From positions 1,178,001 through 1,242,000 of the forward strand of contig NZ_CP033073.1 in NCBI RefSeq assembly GCF_003675325.1: DNA of 64,000 nt, written 5' to 3'. Made by a program: the position numbers and the translations under genes. A model generated the notes under the pieces. The model had not been told where the DNA came from. It did not search any database and worked only from the letters and a program-made list of their open reading frames with translations. Positions 36,899-44,880 of the stretch are shown here, piece after piece. This DNA is from Streptomyces dangxiongensis (GTDB taxonomy: Bacteria; Actinomycetota; Actinomycetes; Streptomycetales; Streptomycetaceae). Each line of letters starts with the position of its first letter. The first letter of the stretch is position 1.

Positions 36899-37644
36899 GG
36901 CCTGTCGCCCGGATCGCGCCGCGGCCGGCCGGAAGCGGCCTCATCCGCGGGAAAGGCCCTGACGGCCTCCCGCAGGGCCTGCCGGCACAGGGCGTCCGCC
37001 CGGCGCGTGGTCTCCGGGAGCCGGTAGCGCGGGGTGAGCGCCAGGGTGTGCGCCAGGGCGGTGCCGAGGCTCACCCGGTGGCCGGCCGAGACGAACACCG
37101 GCTTGACGCCGTCCCGGGTGCGCAGGGCGCGGCCGACCTCCTCGGCCCCGTCGAGCAGCGGCGCGGAACCGCCCCGCGCCGGCGCCGGGTCGTCGTACGT
37201 GAAGGTGAACGGGTTCTTGGCGACGCCGATGGTCGGCAGGTCCGTGAGCACGCCGAGGTGGCTCGCCAGGCCGAAGCGGCGCGGGTGGGCCACCCCGTAG
37301 CCGTCGCAGACCACCAGGCCGGGCGGGCACGGCAGCCGGTCCAGGGCGGCCCGCACGGTCGGGATCTCGCGGAAGGCGAGGAGCCCGGGCACGTACGGGA
37401 AGGAGACCCGGCCCACGGCCGTCGCCTCCGCGACGACCTCCAGGGTCGCGGCGTCCAGCACGACGGCCGCCGCCGCGACCAGGTCCAGGCCGTCGTCGTA
37501 GGCGACGTCGACGCCCGTGACCCGGCCGGTCCCCGGCGGTGGTCCGGGCTCGTCGAGGACGACCCGCCCGCGCAGCCCGTCCTGTACGGCACGGGCCTCT
37601 TCCTCGGTCGCGGGCCAGCCCGCGGGTACGCCGACGGTCGTCAT
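36895..37644 (-). CDS. nfi: Endonuclease V (deoxyinosine 3'-endonuclease)
   Basis: DNA repair nuclease acting next to deaminated adenine, 249 aa. The first catalytic aspartate is in GVDVAYDD, SFPYVPGLLAFRE is the substrate-pocket signature, and VCDGYGVAHPRRFGLASHLG contains the second aspartate and the histidine. ATG 37644 removes a poor N-terminal extension present in the open frame. The stop codon overlaps that of the convergent gene in a shared CTAG. Confidence 0.93.
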   Translation of the reverse strand: MTTVGVPAGWPATEEEARAVQDGLRGRVVLDEPGPPPGTGRVTGVDVAYDDGLDLVAAAAVVLDAATLEVVAEATAVGRVSFPYVPGLLAFREIPTVRAALDRLPCPPGLVVCDGYGVAHPRRFGLASHLGVLTDLPTIGVAKNPFTFTYDDPAPARGGSAPLLDGAEEVGRALRTRDGVKPVFVSAGHRVSLGTALAHTLALTPRYRLPETTRRADALCRQALREAVRAFPADEAASGRPRRDPGDRP

Positions 37645-37704
37645 GGTGGGCGACTGTACGGGCCGGCCACGGGGTGCCGGTCCGGCGGGGGTAGGCTCGC
37701 GATC

Positions 37705-38001
37705 ATGTTCGTTCTGGAGCTGACCTACACCGCGCCGCTCGATGCCGTGGACGCCGTTCTGCCGGACCACGTGGCCTGGCTGGAGGAGCAGTACGAGAAG
37801 GGCTTCTTCCTGGCCTCCGGACGCAAGAACCCCCGCGACGGAGGTGTGATCCTGGCCGTCGCCGAGGATCGCGCCCGCATCGAGGAGGTCGTCGCGGGCG
37901 ACCCGTTCACCGTCGCCGGTGTGTGCGCCTACCGCGTCACGGAGTTCATCGCGACGAAGACGGCTCCGGAGCTGGCGCGCCACCGGCAGACGCTCGGCTG
38001 A
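37705..38001 (+). CDS. YciI family protein
   Basis: Small ferredoxin-like YciI domain, 98 aa. The conserved HVAWLEEQYEKGFFLASG contains the His and Asp/Gly positions of the family, followed by DPFTVAGV. It is likely a small dehalogenase- or monooxygenase-like enzyme; the function is not established. TAGGCT seven bases before the ATG suggests a leaderless transcript. It diverges from endonuclease V with 60 bases between. Confidence 0.88.
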   Translation: MFVLELTYTAPLDAVDAVLPDHVAWLEEQYEKGFFLASGRKNPRDGGVILAVAEDRARIEEVVAGDPFTVAGVCAYRVTEFIATKTAPELARHRQTLG

Positions 38002-38017
38002 GCCCGGCGGCTCAGCC
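37996..38017. terminator. 9-bp hairpin covering the stops of two convergent genes
   Basis: Arms 37996-38004 and 38009-38017, loop of 4. The left arm contains the YciI stop and the right arm the stop of the opposite gene. Confidence 0.6.
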
Positions 38018-38350
38018 CTTCTTCGAGTCGAGCGCGCGCTGGAGCTCGTCCTTGTTCATGTTCGAGCGGCCTTCGATGCCGCGCTGCTTCGCCTCGTTGT
38101 AGAGCTGGTCGCGGGTGGGTCCGTGCGAGCCGGACCGGTTGCCCGATCGCTGACCGCCCCGCTCGCCGGACGACATGTCCTTCGTGGAGCTGCGGCTGGC
38201 GGTCTTCGACTCGCCCGAACGCGCGCGTTCCTTGTTCACCGTCCGCGCGGCGATCTCCTTGGCGCGTCCCTCGCTCTCGCCCCGCTCCTGGGCGCTGTCC
38301 TTGATGTGCTCGTACTGGCGCTCGCGCTTGGGGCTGGAACCGGCTGGCAT
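38012..38350 (-). CDS. Small basic/acidic protein with Rho-N/SAP-like C-terminus (plasmid-stabilisation-like)
   Basis: 112 aa, highly charged and low in hydrophobics, hence likely disordered in the middle. The C-terminal 35 residues (TRDQLYNEAKQRGI, then MNKDELQRAL) look like a Rho N-terminal or SAP-type helix-extended-helix that binds nucleic acid. Similar proteins are often labelled plasmid stabilisation protein in Streptomyces, without proof of that role. ATG 38350 follows a very strong GGAAAGGAG. Confidence 0.82.
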   Translation of the reverse strand: MPAGSSPKRERQYEHIKDSAQERGESEGRAKEIAARTVNKERARSGESKTASRSSTKDMSSGERGGQRSGNRSGSHGPTRDQLYNEAKQRGIEGRSNMNKDELQRALDSKKG

Positions 38351-38405
38351 GATCGCTCCTTTCCTTTGCGGCGGGGAACGGGTACCCGGGTTCCGCCCAC
38401 CTACG

Positions 38406-39563
38406 TCAGCGGTCCAGCCGGGCCACCCTGCCCTGCTCGCCGGCCGCCCAGCAGCCCAGGTCGGGCGCGCAGGCCACGGTGTCGTACGACCCGGTGTCGA
38501 TCGTGCGCCAGCCGCGCCCGCCGTCGGTGGTCAGGTCGGTGCCGGCCGGGCCGACGGCCAGTGCGGCGCCGCGGCTGTGCGGGATCCAGGCGGCACCGGA
38601 GCGGTAGGCGGGCGGCTGGACGGCGGCGGGCCGCCAGGTCCGGCCGCCGTCGGCGGTGACCGCCGCGTCGTGCGGTGAGGGCTGGTCGGGGCGGTAGTCG
38701 CCGCCGACCGCGATGCCGTGGGTACGGTCGCGGAAGGCGAGCGCGAAGGCGCCCTTGGCCGGATCGCCCGCCGGGATCGGCGTGTCGGCGGCCGTCCAGG
38801 TGAGTCCGCGGTCGGCGGAGTGGAGCACGCGCGCGTGGGCTCCACCGCCGGTGGCCAGCCAGACGTCCCTCGGTCCGGAGGTGACCAGGCACTGCCCGCT
38901 CGCGGCGAAGCCCGCCTCACCGTCCAGGGCGGGCGGCATGCCGTCCGAGGGCAGTACGCGCCAGGAGCGGCCGCCGTCGGCGGTGGACAGGAGCCTGAAC
39001 CTGCCGTCGACCGGGTCGCTCAGGGCGAGGCCGTGGCGGGGGTCGGAGAAGGCGAGGCAGTCGTAGAAGGCTTTCGGGTCGGTGTTGCGGAAGGACTCCG
39101 TCCAGGTGGTTCCGCCGTCGGCGGTGCGGTAGACGCGGGACGCCTCGCCCTCCCCGATGGCCAGCACCACCGCGCGCCGCGCGTCGAACGCCTCGACGTC
39201 CCGGAACTGGAGTCCGGCCGCGCCCGGTGGAGAGACGTTCCGCCAGCCGGCGCCGCCGTCCGTGGTACGCAGCACCGTGCCGCCGGTGCCGGCCAGCCAG
39301 GCGGTGCGCCGGCTGACGGCCGCGAGCCCCCTGAAGCGGACCTGCGGGGTGCCGGGGTCCTTCAGCGCCCAGTGCGCGCCCGCCAGGCCCGCGCCGCCCC
39401 GCCCCGGCCGCTCTGCACCCGCCGGCGCGGGGCCCGCGTCCTCCAGCGGCCGGGCCCCGGCCGCCGGGGCCGTCAGCGCGGCCAGCGCCGCCCCGCACGC
39501 CAGCCCCGACGCCACCAGTCTGTTCGCCCGTCCCCTGCGTCGCGTGTTCCCCAAGCGCCTCAT
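38406..39563 (-). CDS. Secreted beta-propeller protein (BNR/Ycf48-like)
   Basis: 385 aa with an N-terminal signal (arginine-rich start, then hydrophobic core to PAAGA at about residue 36). Repeated TTDGGAGW, TADGGTTW, TADGGRSW, SADRGLTW and TADGGRTW motifs mark Asp-box/BNR blades of a propeller related to photosystem II assembly factor Ycf48 or WD40/YVTN exo-proteins. No catalytic residues can be named. It is likely extracellular and of unknown function. Confidence 0.85.
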   Translation of the reverse strand: MRRLGNTRRRGRANRLVASGLACGAALAALTAPAAGARPLEDAGPAPAGAERPGRGGAGLAGAHWALKDPGTPQVRFRGLAAVSRRTAWLAGTGGTVLRTTDGGAGWRNVSPPGAAGLQFRDVEAFDARRAVVLAIGEGEASRVYRTADGGTTWTESFRNTDPKAFYDCLAFSDPRHGLALSDPVDGRFRLLSTADGGRSWRVLPSDGMPPALDGEAGFAASGQCLVTSGPRDVWLATGGGAHARVLHSADRGLTWTAADTPIPAGDPAKGAFALAFRDRTHGIAVGGDYRPDQPSPHDAAVTADGGRTWRPAAVQPPAYRSGAAWIPHSRGAALAVGPAGTDLTTDGGRGWRTIDTGSYDTVACAPDLGCWAAGEQGRVARLDR

Positions 39564-39804
39564 GGCGGGCGAAGCTAGCCCACCGCACCGGCGCCGTCCA
39601 GAGGACCACCTGGTCCTTGCCGCGCCGGTCGGCAGCGGAAGGCAGCAGGAGTGATCGCGGACACCTCACCGGTCCACGTGCATGAAAGCCGGTGACCGAG
39701 GTCACTCGTTCCCCGTGTGCACGCAACGGCCGTTTCCTTCGTCTCTTCCGGTGCCGGGTGTCACACGTCCGGGAGCAGTCCAGCCGTCACGAGGGAGCAA
39801 CGCG

Positions 39805-40221
39805 TTGTCCACCGTCATCGAGCAGCCCGTGGAGGCCCGCCTCGTCGCCGCCGCACCGCGCATGCCGAGCATCCCCGCCACGCTGCGCTACGACCGGCGT
39901 GACCCGTTCGCCGTCCGCATGACGTTCCCCGCCCCGGCGACCCTGGAGGGTGTCGAGGTGTGCTGGACGTTCTCCCGGGAGCTGCTGACGGGCGGGCTGG
40001 CGGGACCGGAGGGCCACGGCGACGTCCGGGTGCGGCCGTACGGGTACGACCGCACGGTGCTGGAGTTCCACGCCCCCGAGGGCACCGCGATCGTCCACGT
40101 GCGCTCCGGTGAGATCCGGCGGTTCCTGGAGGCGGCCGACGCGATGGTGCCCGTCGGCCGGGAACACCTCCAGTTCGACCTGGACCACGATCTGGCCGAG
40201 CTGATGCGGGACGCCTGCTAG
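39805..40221 (+). CDS. ssgD: SsgA-like sporulation/cell-division protein (SALP), probably SsgD
   Basis: SALP family member, 138 aa, restricted to morphologically complex actinomycetes, where members guide septum position and wall remodelling. Family landmarks are PATLRYDRRDPFAVRMTF near residue 25, VEVCWTFSRELLTGGL and the C-terminal FDLDHDLAELM. TTG 39805 has GGGAG eight bases upstream; no better start exists. The SsgD label rests on overall resemblance and on remembered gene neighbourhood, so treat the letter as likely rather than proven. Confidence 0.8.
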   Translation: MSTVIEQPVEARLVAAAPRMPSIPATLRYDRRDPFAVRMTFPAPATLEGVEVCWTFSRELLTGGLAGPEGHGDVRVRPYGYDRTVLEFHAPEGTAIVHVRSGEIRRFLEAADAMVPVGREHLQFDLDHDLAELMRDAC

Positions 40222-40273
40222 CGCGGGATCCCGGGCGCCACGCGCGCGCGTGCGGGGCGGGACGGTAATCGCG

Positions 40274-40302
40274 TTGACAGCCCTCCGGCCCCCTCCTACG
40301 GT
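40274..40302 (+). promoter_or_regulatory. Sigma-70-type promoter of the second abc-F gene
   Basis: TTGACA at 40274-40279 and TACGGT at 40297-40302 with a 17-base spacer, close to the ideal HrdB-type promoter. Transcription would start near 40309, leaving a leader of about 225 bases before the ABC-F start codon. Confidence 0.75.
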
Positions 40303-40339
40303 GTACAGCGGTTCTGTTGCCGCCGATTGGAGAAGGACG

Positions 40340-40351
40340 TTGCTCGTCTGA
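40340..40351 (+). CDS. Three-codon leader ORF (TTG CTC GTC stop)
   Basis: A GGAGAAGGA at 40329-40337 precedes TTG 40340, giving the peptide M-L-V and a TGA at 40349-40351. The Shine-Dalgarno is far better than would be expected by chance in a leader, and the stop lies inside a possible stem. Minimal leader peptides of this kind control several ribosome-protection ABC-F genes through antibiotic-dependent stalling; here that is inference. Confidence 0.5.
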   Translation: MLV

Positions 40352-40490
40352 GGTCCTGAGACACCGCGTCGCACCGGTGAGGTGTGCGCGGCGTACGACC
40401 TCGGCGTCCGAGCCGTCCGTCCCTGGCAGAGGCCTTCTCTCGCGGCCTCCTGCGTTCCCAGGTCCCTCGGTTTCCGCCTCGCGGTGTCTC
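40348..40490 (+). promoter_or_regulatory. Attenuator-like leader RNA of the abc-F gene
   Basis: Two mutually exclusive long pairings can be drawn. 40348-40355 can pair with 40397-40404 (eight pairs, one G-U). 40358-40368 pairs perfectly over 11 bases with 40480-40490. A local GAGGCC/GGCCTC stem-loop lies between. A ribosome stalled on the three-codon ORF would cover the 5' arms and change the fold. No U-tract was seen. Confidence 0.5.
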
Positions 40491-40532
40491 GACACGTGTC
40501 CCCCGACCGTTTCGCACCGTAACGAGGCACCC

Positions 40533-42158
40533 ATGTCCGCTTCCCTCACCTGTACGTCCCTGTCCTTCGCCTGGCCCGACGGCACCGCCGTCCTCGACGG
40601 CCTCGACCTCGCCTTCGGCCCCGGCCGGACCGGGCTCGTCGGCGTCAACGGATCAGGGAAGTCCACCCTGCTGAAACTGCTGGCCGGCGAACTGGTCCCG
40701 GCCGCGGGCACCGTCAATGCGGCCGGCGAGATCGGCTACCTGCCGCAGAACGTCACCCTGGACACCGCGCTCCGCGTCGACCAGGCCCTCGGCATCGCCG
40801 ACCGGCGCGCCGCGCTGCACGCCATCGAGGCGGGCGACGTCGCCGAGGAGCACTTCGAGACGCTCGGCGACGACTGGGACGTCGAGGAGCGTGCCCTGGC
40901 CGCCCTCGGCGAACTCGGTCTCGGCCACATCGGTCTGGACCGGACCGTCGGCGAGGTCTCCGGCGGCGAGTCGGTGCTGCTGCGGCTCGCCGCGCTGCTG
41001 CTGCGCCGCCCGGACGTCCTGCTGCTGGACGAGCCCACCAACAACCTCGACCTGTACGCGCGCCGTCGGCTGTACCAGGCCGTCACCTCCTGGCCGGGGG
41101 TACTGGTCGTGGTCAGCCACGACCGGGAACTGCTCGACCTGGTCGACCGGATCGCGGAGCTGCGCTCGGGCGAGGTCACCTGGTACGGCGGCAACTTCTC
41201 GGCCTACGAGGAGGCGCTGGCCGTCGAGCAGGAGGCGGCCGAGCGGATGATGCGCGTCGCCGAGGCCGATGTGCGCAAGCAGCGGCGGGAACTGTCCGAC
41301 GCGCAGGTCAAGCTGGCCCGGCGCAAGCGCTACGGGCAGAAGATGTGGGACTCCAAGCGCGCACCGAAGATCGTCATGGGCGCCCGCAGACGTGCCGCCC
41401 AGGAGTCCGCGGGCAAGCACCGCCTGCTGCACGAGGACCGGCTCGCCGAGGCCCGGGAACGCCTGGACGAGGCGGCTCAGGCCGTACGGGACGACGACGA
41501 GATCCGCGTCGACCTGCCCGGCACGGCCGTACCGCCCGGACGGCAGGTGCTCACCCTGGAGGACCTGCACATGGTCCACCACGCGCGCGTGGAGGGCGTG
41601 CTCGACCTGCGCGGCCCGGAGCGGATCGCGCTCGTCGGCCGCAACGGCGCCGGCAAGACGACGCTCCTGCGGACCGTCGCCGGGGAACTGGCCCCGGTGT
41701 CCGGCGCGGCGACGGCGCACGTGCCGCTGCGGTTCCTGCCCCAGCGGCTGGACGTGCTGGACGACGGCTTGACGGTGGCCGAGAACGTGGCCCGGTTCGC
41801 GCCGGACGCCACCGGCAACCGGATCCGGGCGCGTCTGGCCCGCTTCCTGTTCCGGGGCGCGCGGGCCGACCGGACGGCGGGCACCCTGTCGGGCGGTGAG
41901 CGGTTCCGGGCGGCCCTGGCCGCGCTGATGCTCGCCGAGCCCGCGCCCCAGCTACTGCTGCTCGACGAGCCGACCAACAACCTCGACCTGGCCAGCGTCC
42001 GGCAACTGATCTCGGCCCTGGAGTCGTACGAGGGCGCGCTGATCGTGGCCGGCCACGATCTGTCGTTCCTGGAGTCGATCGGGATCACGCGTTGGCTGCT
42101 GATGGAGGGAGGAGAGCTGCGGGAGACGACACCCGAGGCGCTCGGCGACCCGGCCTGA
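40533..42158 (+). CDS. ABC-F ATPase, probable antibiotic-resistance ribosome-protection type
   Basis: 541 aa, twin ATPase without membrane segments: Walker A GVNGSGKST and GRNGAGKTT, signatures VSGGES and LSGGER, and Walker B LLLLDEPTNNLD. The inter-domain linker (about 245-325) is rich in Lys/Arg (RRKRYGQKMWDSKRAPK), as in proteins that displace lincosamides, streptogramins or pleuromutilins from the peptidyl-transferase centre. ATG 40533 has GAGG upstream. The long structured leader supports induction by ribosome-targeting drugs. Which drug class cannot be told. Confidence 0.88.
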   Translation: MSASLTCTSLSFAWPDGTAVLDGLDLAFGPGRTGLVGVNGSGKSTLLKLLAGELVPAAGTVNAAGEIGYLPQNVTLDTALRVDQALGIADRRAALHAIEAGDVAEEHFETLGDDWDVEERALAALGELGLGHIGLDRTVGEVSGGESVLLRLAALLLRRPDVLLLDEPTNNLDLYARRRLYQAVTSWPGVLVVVSHDRELLDLVDRIAELRSGEVTWYGGNFSAYEEALAVEQEAAERMMRVAEADVRKQRRELSDAQVKLARRKRYGQKMWDSKRAPKIVMGARRRAAQESAGKHRLLHEDRLAEARERLDEAAQAVRDDDEIRVDLPGTAVPPGRQVLTLEDLHMVHHARVEGVLDLRGPERIALVGRNGAGKTTLLRTVAGELAPVSGAATAHVPLRFLPQRLDVLDDGLTVAENVARFAPDATGNRIRARLARFLFRGARADRTAGTLSGGERFRAALAALMLAEPAPQLLLLDEPTNNLDLASVRQLISALESYEGALIVAGHDLSFLESIGITRWLLMEGGELRETTPEALGDPA

Positions 42159-42243
42159 CCGGTCCGGACGGCGAACCCTGGACGGCCGCGGGGCGGCAGC
42201 GACGGTTTTGTGCGTCCCGCGCGGCGCCCTGCATCATGGCGGA

Positions 42244-42268
42244 CCGGTGCCGGCGCAGCCGGCACCGG
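42244..42268 (+). terminator. 11-bp hairpin after the abc-F gene
   Basis: Perfect arms 42244-42254 and 42258-42268 with a 3-base loop, between the ABC-F stop and the next GTG. It probably ends the ABC-F transcript. Confidence 0.65.
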
Positions 42269-42307
42269 AGAACCGCACCGTCGACCGCCAGACCCGAAAG
42301 GCCCGTC

Positions 42308-43084
42308 GTGCCCAGCAAGAAGGCCCTCGTCCGCCGCCCCAGCCCCCGCCTCGCCGACGGCCTGGTGACGCACGTCGAGCGGGAGAAGGTCGACGTCGGG
42401 CTCGCCACCGAGCAATGGGAGGCCTACGTCGAGGCACTGCGCGCGAACGGCTGGGAGACCATCGAGGTCGAACCGGCCGACGACTGCCCCGACTCGGTGT
42501 TCGTCGAGGACACCGTGGTCATGTACCGGAACGTGGCGTTGATCACCCGTCCCGGAGCCGCGTCCCGGCGGCCGGAGACCGCCGGTGTCGAGGAGGCGGT
42601 GGCCCGCCTCGGCTGCTCGGTGAACTGGATCTGGGACCCGGGCACGCTGGACGGCGGTGACGTCCTGAAGGTGGGCGACACGGTGTACGTGGGCCGGGGC
42701 GGACGGACCAACCCGGCCGGCGTGCAGCAGTTGCGCGCGGCCTTCGAACCGCTGGGGGCCCGGGTGGTGGCCGTACCCGTGAGCAAGGTGCTGCACCTGA
42801 AGTCGGCCGTGACCGCGCTGCCCGACGGCACGGTGATCGGCCACATCCCGAAGGTGGACCGGCCGTCGCTGTTCCCGGGCTTCCTGTCGGTGCCCGAGGA
42901 GGCCGGCGCGCACGTGGTGCTGCTCGGCGGCGGAAAACTGCTCATGGCGGCGAGCGCCCCGAGGACGGCGGAGCTGCTGACCGACCTCGGCCACGACGTG
43001 GTCACGGTGGACATCGGCGAGTTCGAGAAACTGGAGGGCTGTGTGACCTGCCTCTCGGTGCGCATGCGGGAGCTGTACGCCTGA
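42308..43084 (+). CDS. Dimethylarginine dimethylaminohydrolase (DDAH)-like guanidine hydrolase
   Basis: Pentein-fold enzyme, 258 aa. DSVFVEDTVV and LDGGDVL are substrate-binding segments, VLHLKSAVTAL carries the catalytic histidine and GCVTCLSVRM the nucleophilic cysteine (C248). It should hydrolyse methylarginine to citrulline and dimethylamine. GTG 42308 follows GAAAGG. It appears to be a single-gene unit. Confidence 0.9.
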   Translation: MPSKKALVRRPSPRLADGLVTHVEREKVDVGLATEQWEAYVEALRANGWETIEVEPADDCPDSVFVEDTVVMYRNVALITRPGAASRRPETAGVEEAVARLGCSVNWIWDPGTLDGGDVLKVGDTVYVGRGGRTNPAGVQQLRAAFEPLGARVVAVPVSKVLHLKSAVTALPDGTVIGHIPKVDRPSLFPGFLSVPEEAGAHVVLLGGGKLLMAASAPRTAELLTDLGHDVVTVDIGEFEKLEGCVTCLSVRMRELYA

Positions 43085-43199
43085 CCGGGCGATCCCGTGC
43101 CCTCCGGCAACCGCGGGACCTGTGGGTCCCGGGGCTGCCGCGCACCCCGCGCGAGGCACCCCCTCCCGGCGGCTGATCAGCGGTCCTTTACGACACTCT

Positions 43200-43248
43200 T
43201 AACCTACGGCTTCGTAACCTACGGGTTCGTAGCCTACGATTTCGTAGG
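43200..43248. promoter_or_regulatory. Three tandem 15-base operator-like repeats upstream of the desaturase
   Basis: Units TAACCTACGGCTTCG (43200-43214), TAACCTACGGGTTCG (43215-43229) and TAGCCTACGATTTCG (43230-43244) run head to tail, followed by TAGG. Each junction forms an imperfect palindrome; the last, CCTACGA-TT-TCGTAGG (43233-43248), is perfect over 7-base arms. The block ends 59 bases before the desaturase start, where a TetR- or GntR-type lipid regulator would bind. Confidence 0.6.
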
Positions 43249-43307
43249 ATCCCGGCACCGCTCGCCGGGCCTCCCCTCCCCCTGTTCGGCGTCCCCCTGG
43301 AGTTCCC

Positions 43308-44282
43308 GTGACGATCACCTCCCCCCAACTCGGCAGTCCGTCCGCCTGGACCGACGCGCGGCTGCTCCACGCGCTGGAGGAAGTGGTCGAGACAGAGCTG
43401 AACCGGCATCTGAAAGTCGCCAAGGACTGGATGCCGCACGAGTACGTGCCGTGGACCGACGGACGTAACTTCCCGGGCCTGTTCGAGGACGGCGAGGCCT
43501 GGCAGAAAGAACAGTCCAAGGTCACGGAGATCGGCCGCATCGCCCTCGTCGTCAACCTGCTGACCGAGGACAACCTGCCCAGCTACCACCACGAGATCGC
43601 GTCGCTCTTCGGCCGCGACGGCGCCTGGGGCACCTGGGTGCACCGCTGGACGGCCGAGGAGGGCCGCCACGGCATCGTGATGCGCGACTACCTGCTCGCC
43701 TCGCGCGCCGTCGACCCGGACAAGCTGGAACAGTTCCGCATGTCCCACATGAGCGAGGGCTTCGAGTCCGACAACCGGCACTCGATGCTGCACTCGATCG
43801 CCTATGTCGCCTTCCAGGAGCTGGCCACCCGGATCTCGCACCGCAACACCGGCCACCAGTCCGGCGACCCGGTCTGCGACCGCATGCTGGCCCGCATCGC
43901 GACCGACGAGAACCTGCACATGGTCTTCTACCGCAACCTGCTGAAGGCCGCGTTCGAGCTGGCGCCCGACCTGACCATGCAGGCGGTCCGGGACGTCGTC
44001 GTGAACTTCCGCATGCCCGGCCACAGCATCCCCGGCTTCGAGCGGGCCGCCGCGCAGATGGCGATCGGCGAGGTCTACAACCTGCGCATCCACCACGACG
44101 ACGTGCTCCAGCCGGTGCTGCGCTTCCTCAAGGTCCTGGAGATCGACGGTCTCGGCCCCGAGGGACTCAAGGCGCAGGAGGAACTGGGCCTGTTCCTGGG
44201 CGGGCTGGACACGGAGGCCTCGAAGTTCGACGAGAAGCTCGCCGCGCGCAAGGCCCGGATGGCGGCACGCGCCGGCGCCTGA
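43308..44282 (+). CDS. Acyl-ACP desaturase (DesA, plant-type soluble di-iron)
   Basis: Stearoyl-ACP-desaturase-like di-iron enzyme, 324 aa, that introduces a double bond into acyl-ACP in the cytosol. Iron ligands are in EEGRH (E117, E118, H121) and DENLH (D200-H204); an additional glutamate is expected in the first helix. GTG 43308 has GGAG about 7 bases upstream. The tandem palindromes directly upstream imply tight control, probably by membrane-lipid state. Confidence 0.92.
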   Translation: MTITSPQLGSPSAWTDARLLHALEEVVETELNRHLKVAKDWMPHEYVPWTDGRNFPGLFEDGEAWQKEQSKVTEIGRIALVVNLLTEDNLPSYHHEIASLFGRDGAWGTWVHRWTAEEGRHGIVMRDYLLASRAVDPDKLEQFRMSHMSEGFESDNRHSMLHSIAYVAFQELATRISHRNTGHQSGDPVCDRMLARIATDENLHMVFYRNLLKAAFELAPDLTMQAVRDVVVNFRMPGHSIPGFERAAAQMAIGEVYNLRIHHDDVLQPVLRFLKVLEIDGLGPEGLKAQEELGLFLGGLDTEASKFDEKLAARKARMAARAGA

Positions 44283-44326
44283 CGGCCCGCGCGCGAGGCG
44301 GTCGGCCGGTAGCGCGGGGGGCGGTG

Positions 44327-44572
44327 TCAGCGGGCGGTGCGCCGCAGGGCGAGACGCTCCTTCTCCGACAGGCCGCCCCAGACGCCGAACCGCTCGTCGT
44401 TGGTCAGCGCGTAGTCCAGACAGGCCGGGCGCAGCTCGCACATGGCGCAGATGCGCTTCGCGTCGCGCACCGAGCTGCCGGGCTCGGGGAAGAAGAAGTC
44501 CGGCCCGGTCTGTGCGCACAGGGCCTGCGCCTGCCAGGTGTCGTCGGCCGGGGTGATGGTTTCGGAGTGCAT
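44327..44572 (-). CDS. WhiB-family iron-sulfur transcription factor (WblJ-like)
   Basis: 81 aa with the four iron-sulfur cysteines C19, C42, C45 and C51 (C-x22-C-x2-C-x5-C) and the GVWGG turn at 63-67, followed by a basic RLALRRTAR tail. It binds a [4Fe-4S] cluster and regulates promoters together with the primary sigma factor. ATG 44572 has no strong Shine-Dalgarno. It is convergent with the desaturase. The WblJ assignment is only from remembered gene order. Confidence 0.9.
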   Translation of the reverse strand: MHSETITPADDTWQAQALCAQTGPDFFFPEPGSSVRDAKRICAMCELRPACLDYALTNDERFGVWGGLSEKERLALRRTAR

Positions 44573-44880
44573 GGTCAGGAGCGTGCCGCACGCCGAAAAA
44601 CGTTCGATCAACGCCGGCTCAACGGCGTCCCCGGCCGCACGATGCGCCCGACGCAGCTCCCGTCCCCGCGATGCCGCTCCCGTCCCCCTGGCGCCGCCCC
44701 GTCGCCCCGATGCTGCTCCCTTCGGCCCGGCGTGCGCACGGCGGCGCGCGGAACCGGTGGGAAAACCGGCGTGGGGGCGGGCCGGGGCTCCGTGCGGCCC
44801 GGTGTTCCGGCGGCGATCGTCAGTGGGCGGTGCCAGACTCGGCAGTGCACAGGACGGGACCCCTTTCGAGGAGGGCACGC
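44573..44880. other. 308-base GC-rich divergent gap; no gene seen
   Basis: Open frames here are Arg/Pro/Ala-rich and have no start signals. Short CTCCCGTCCCC-like repeats occur around 44658-44690. A lower-GC patch with five T residues at the WhiB end probably carries its promoter. Confidence 0.4.

Noticed and set aside
38012..38350. Plasmid stabilisation or toxin-antitoxin role for the small charged protein
   Set aside because: There is no partner gene and no toxin or antitoxin fold; only a Rho-N/SAP-like end is visible.
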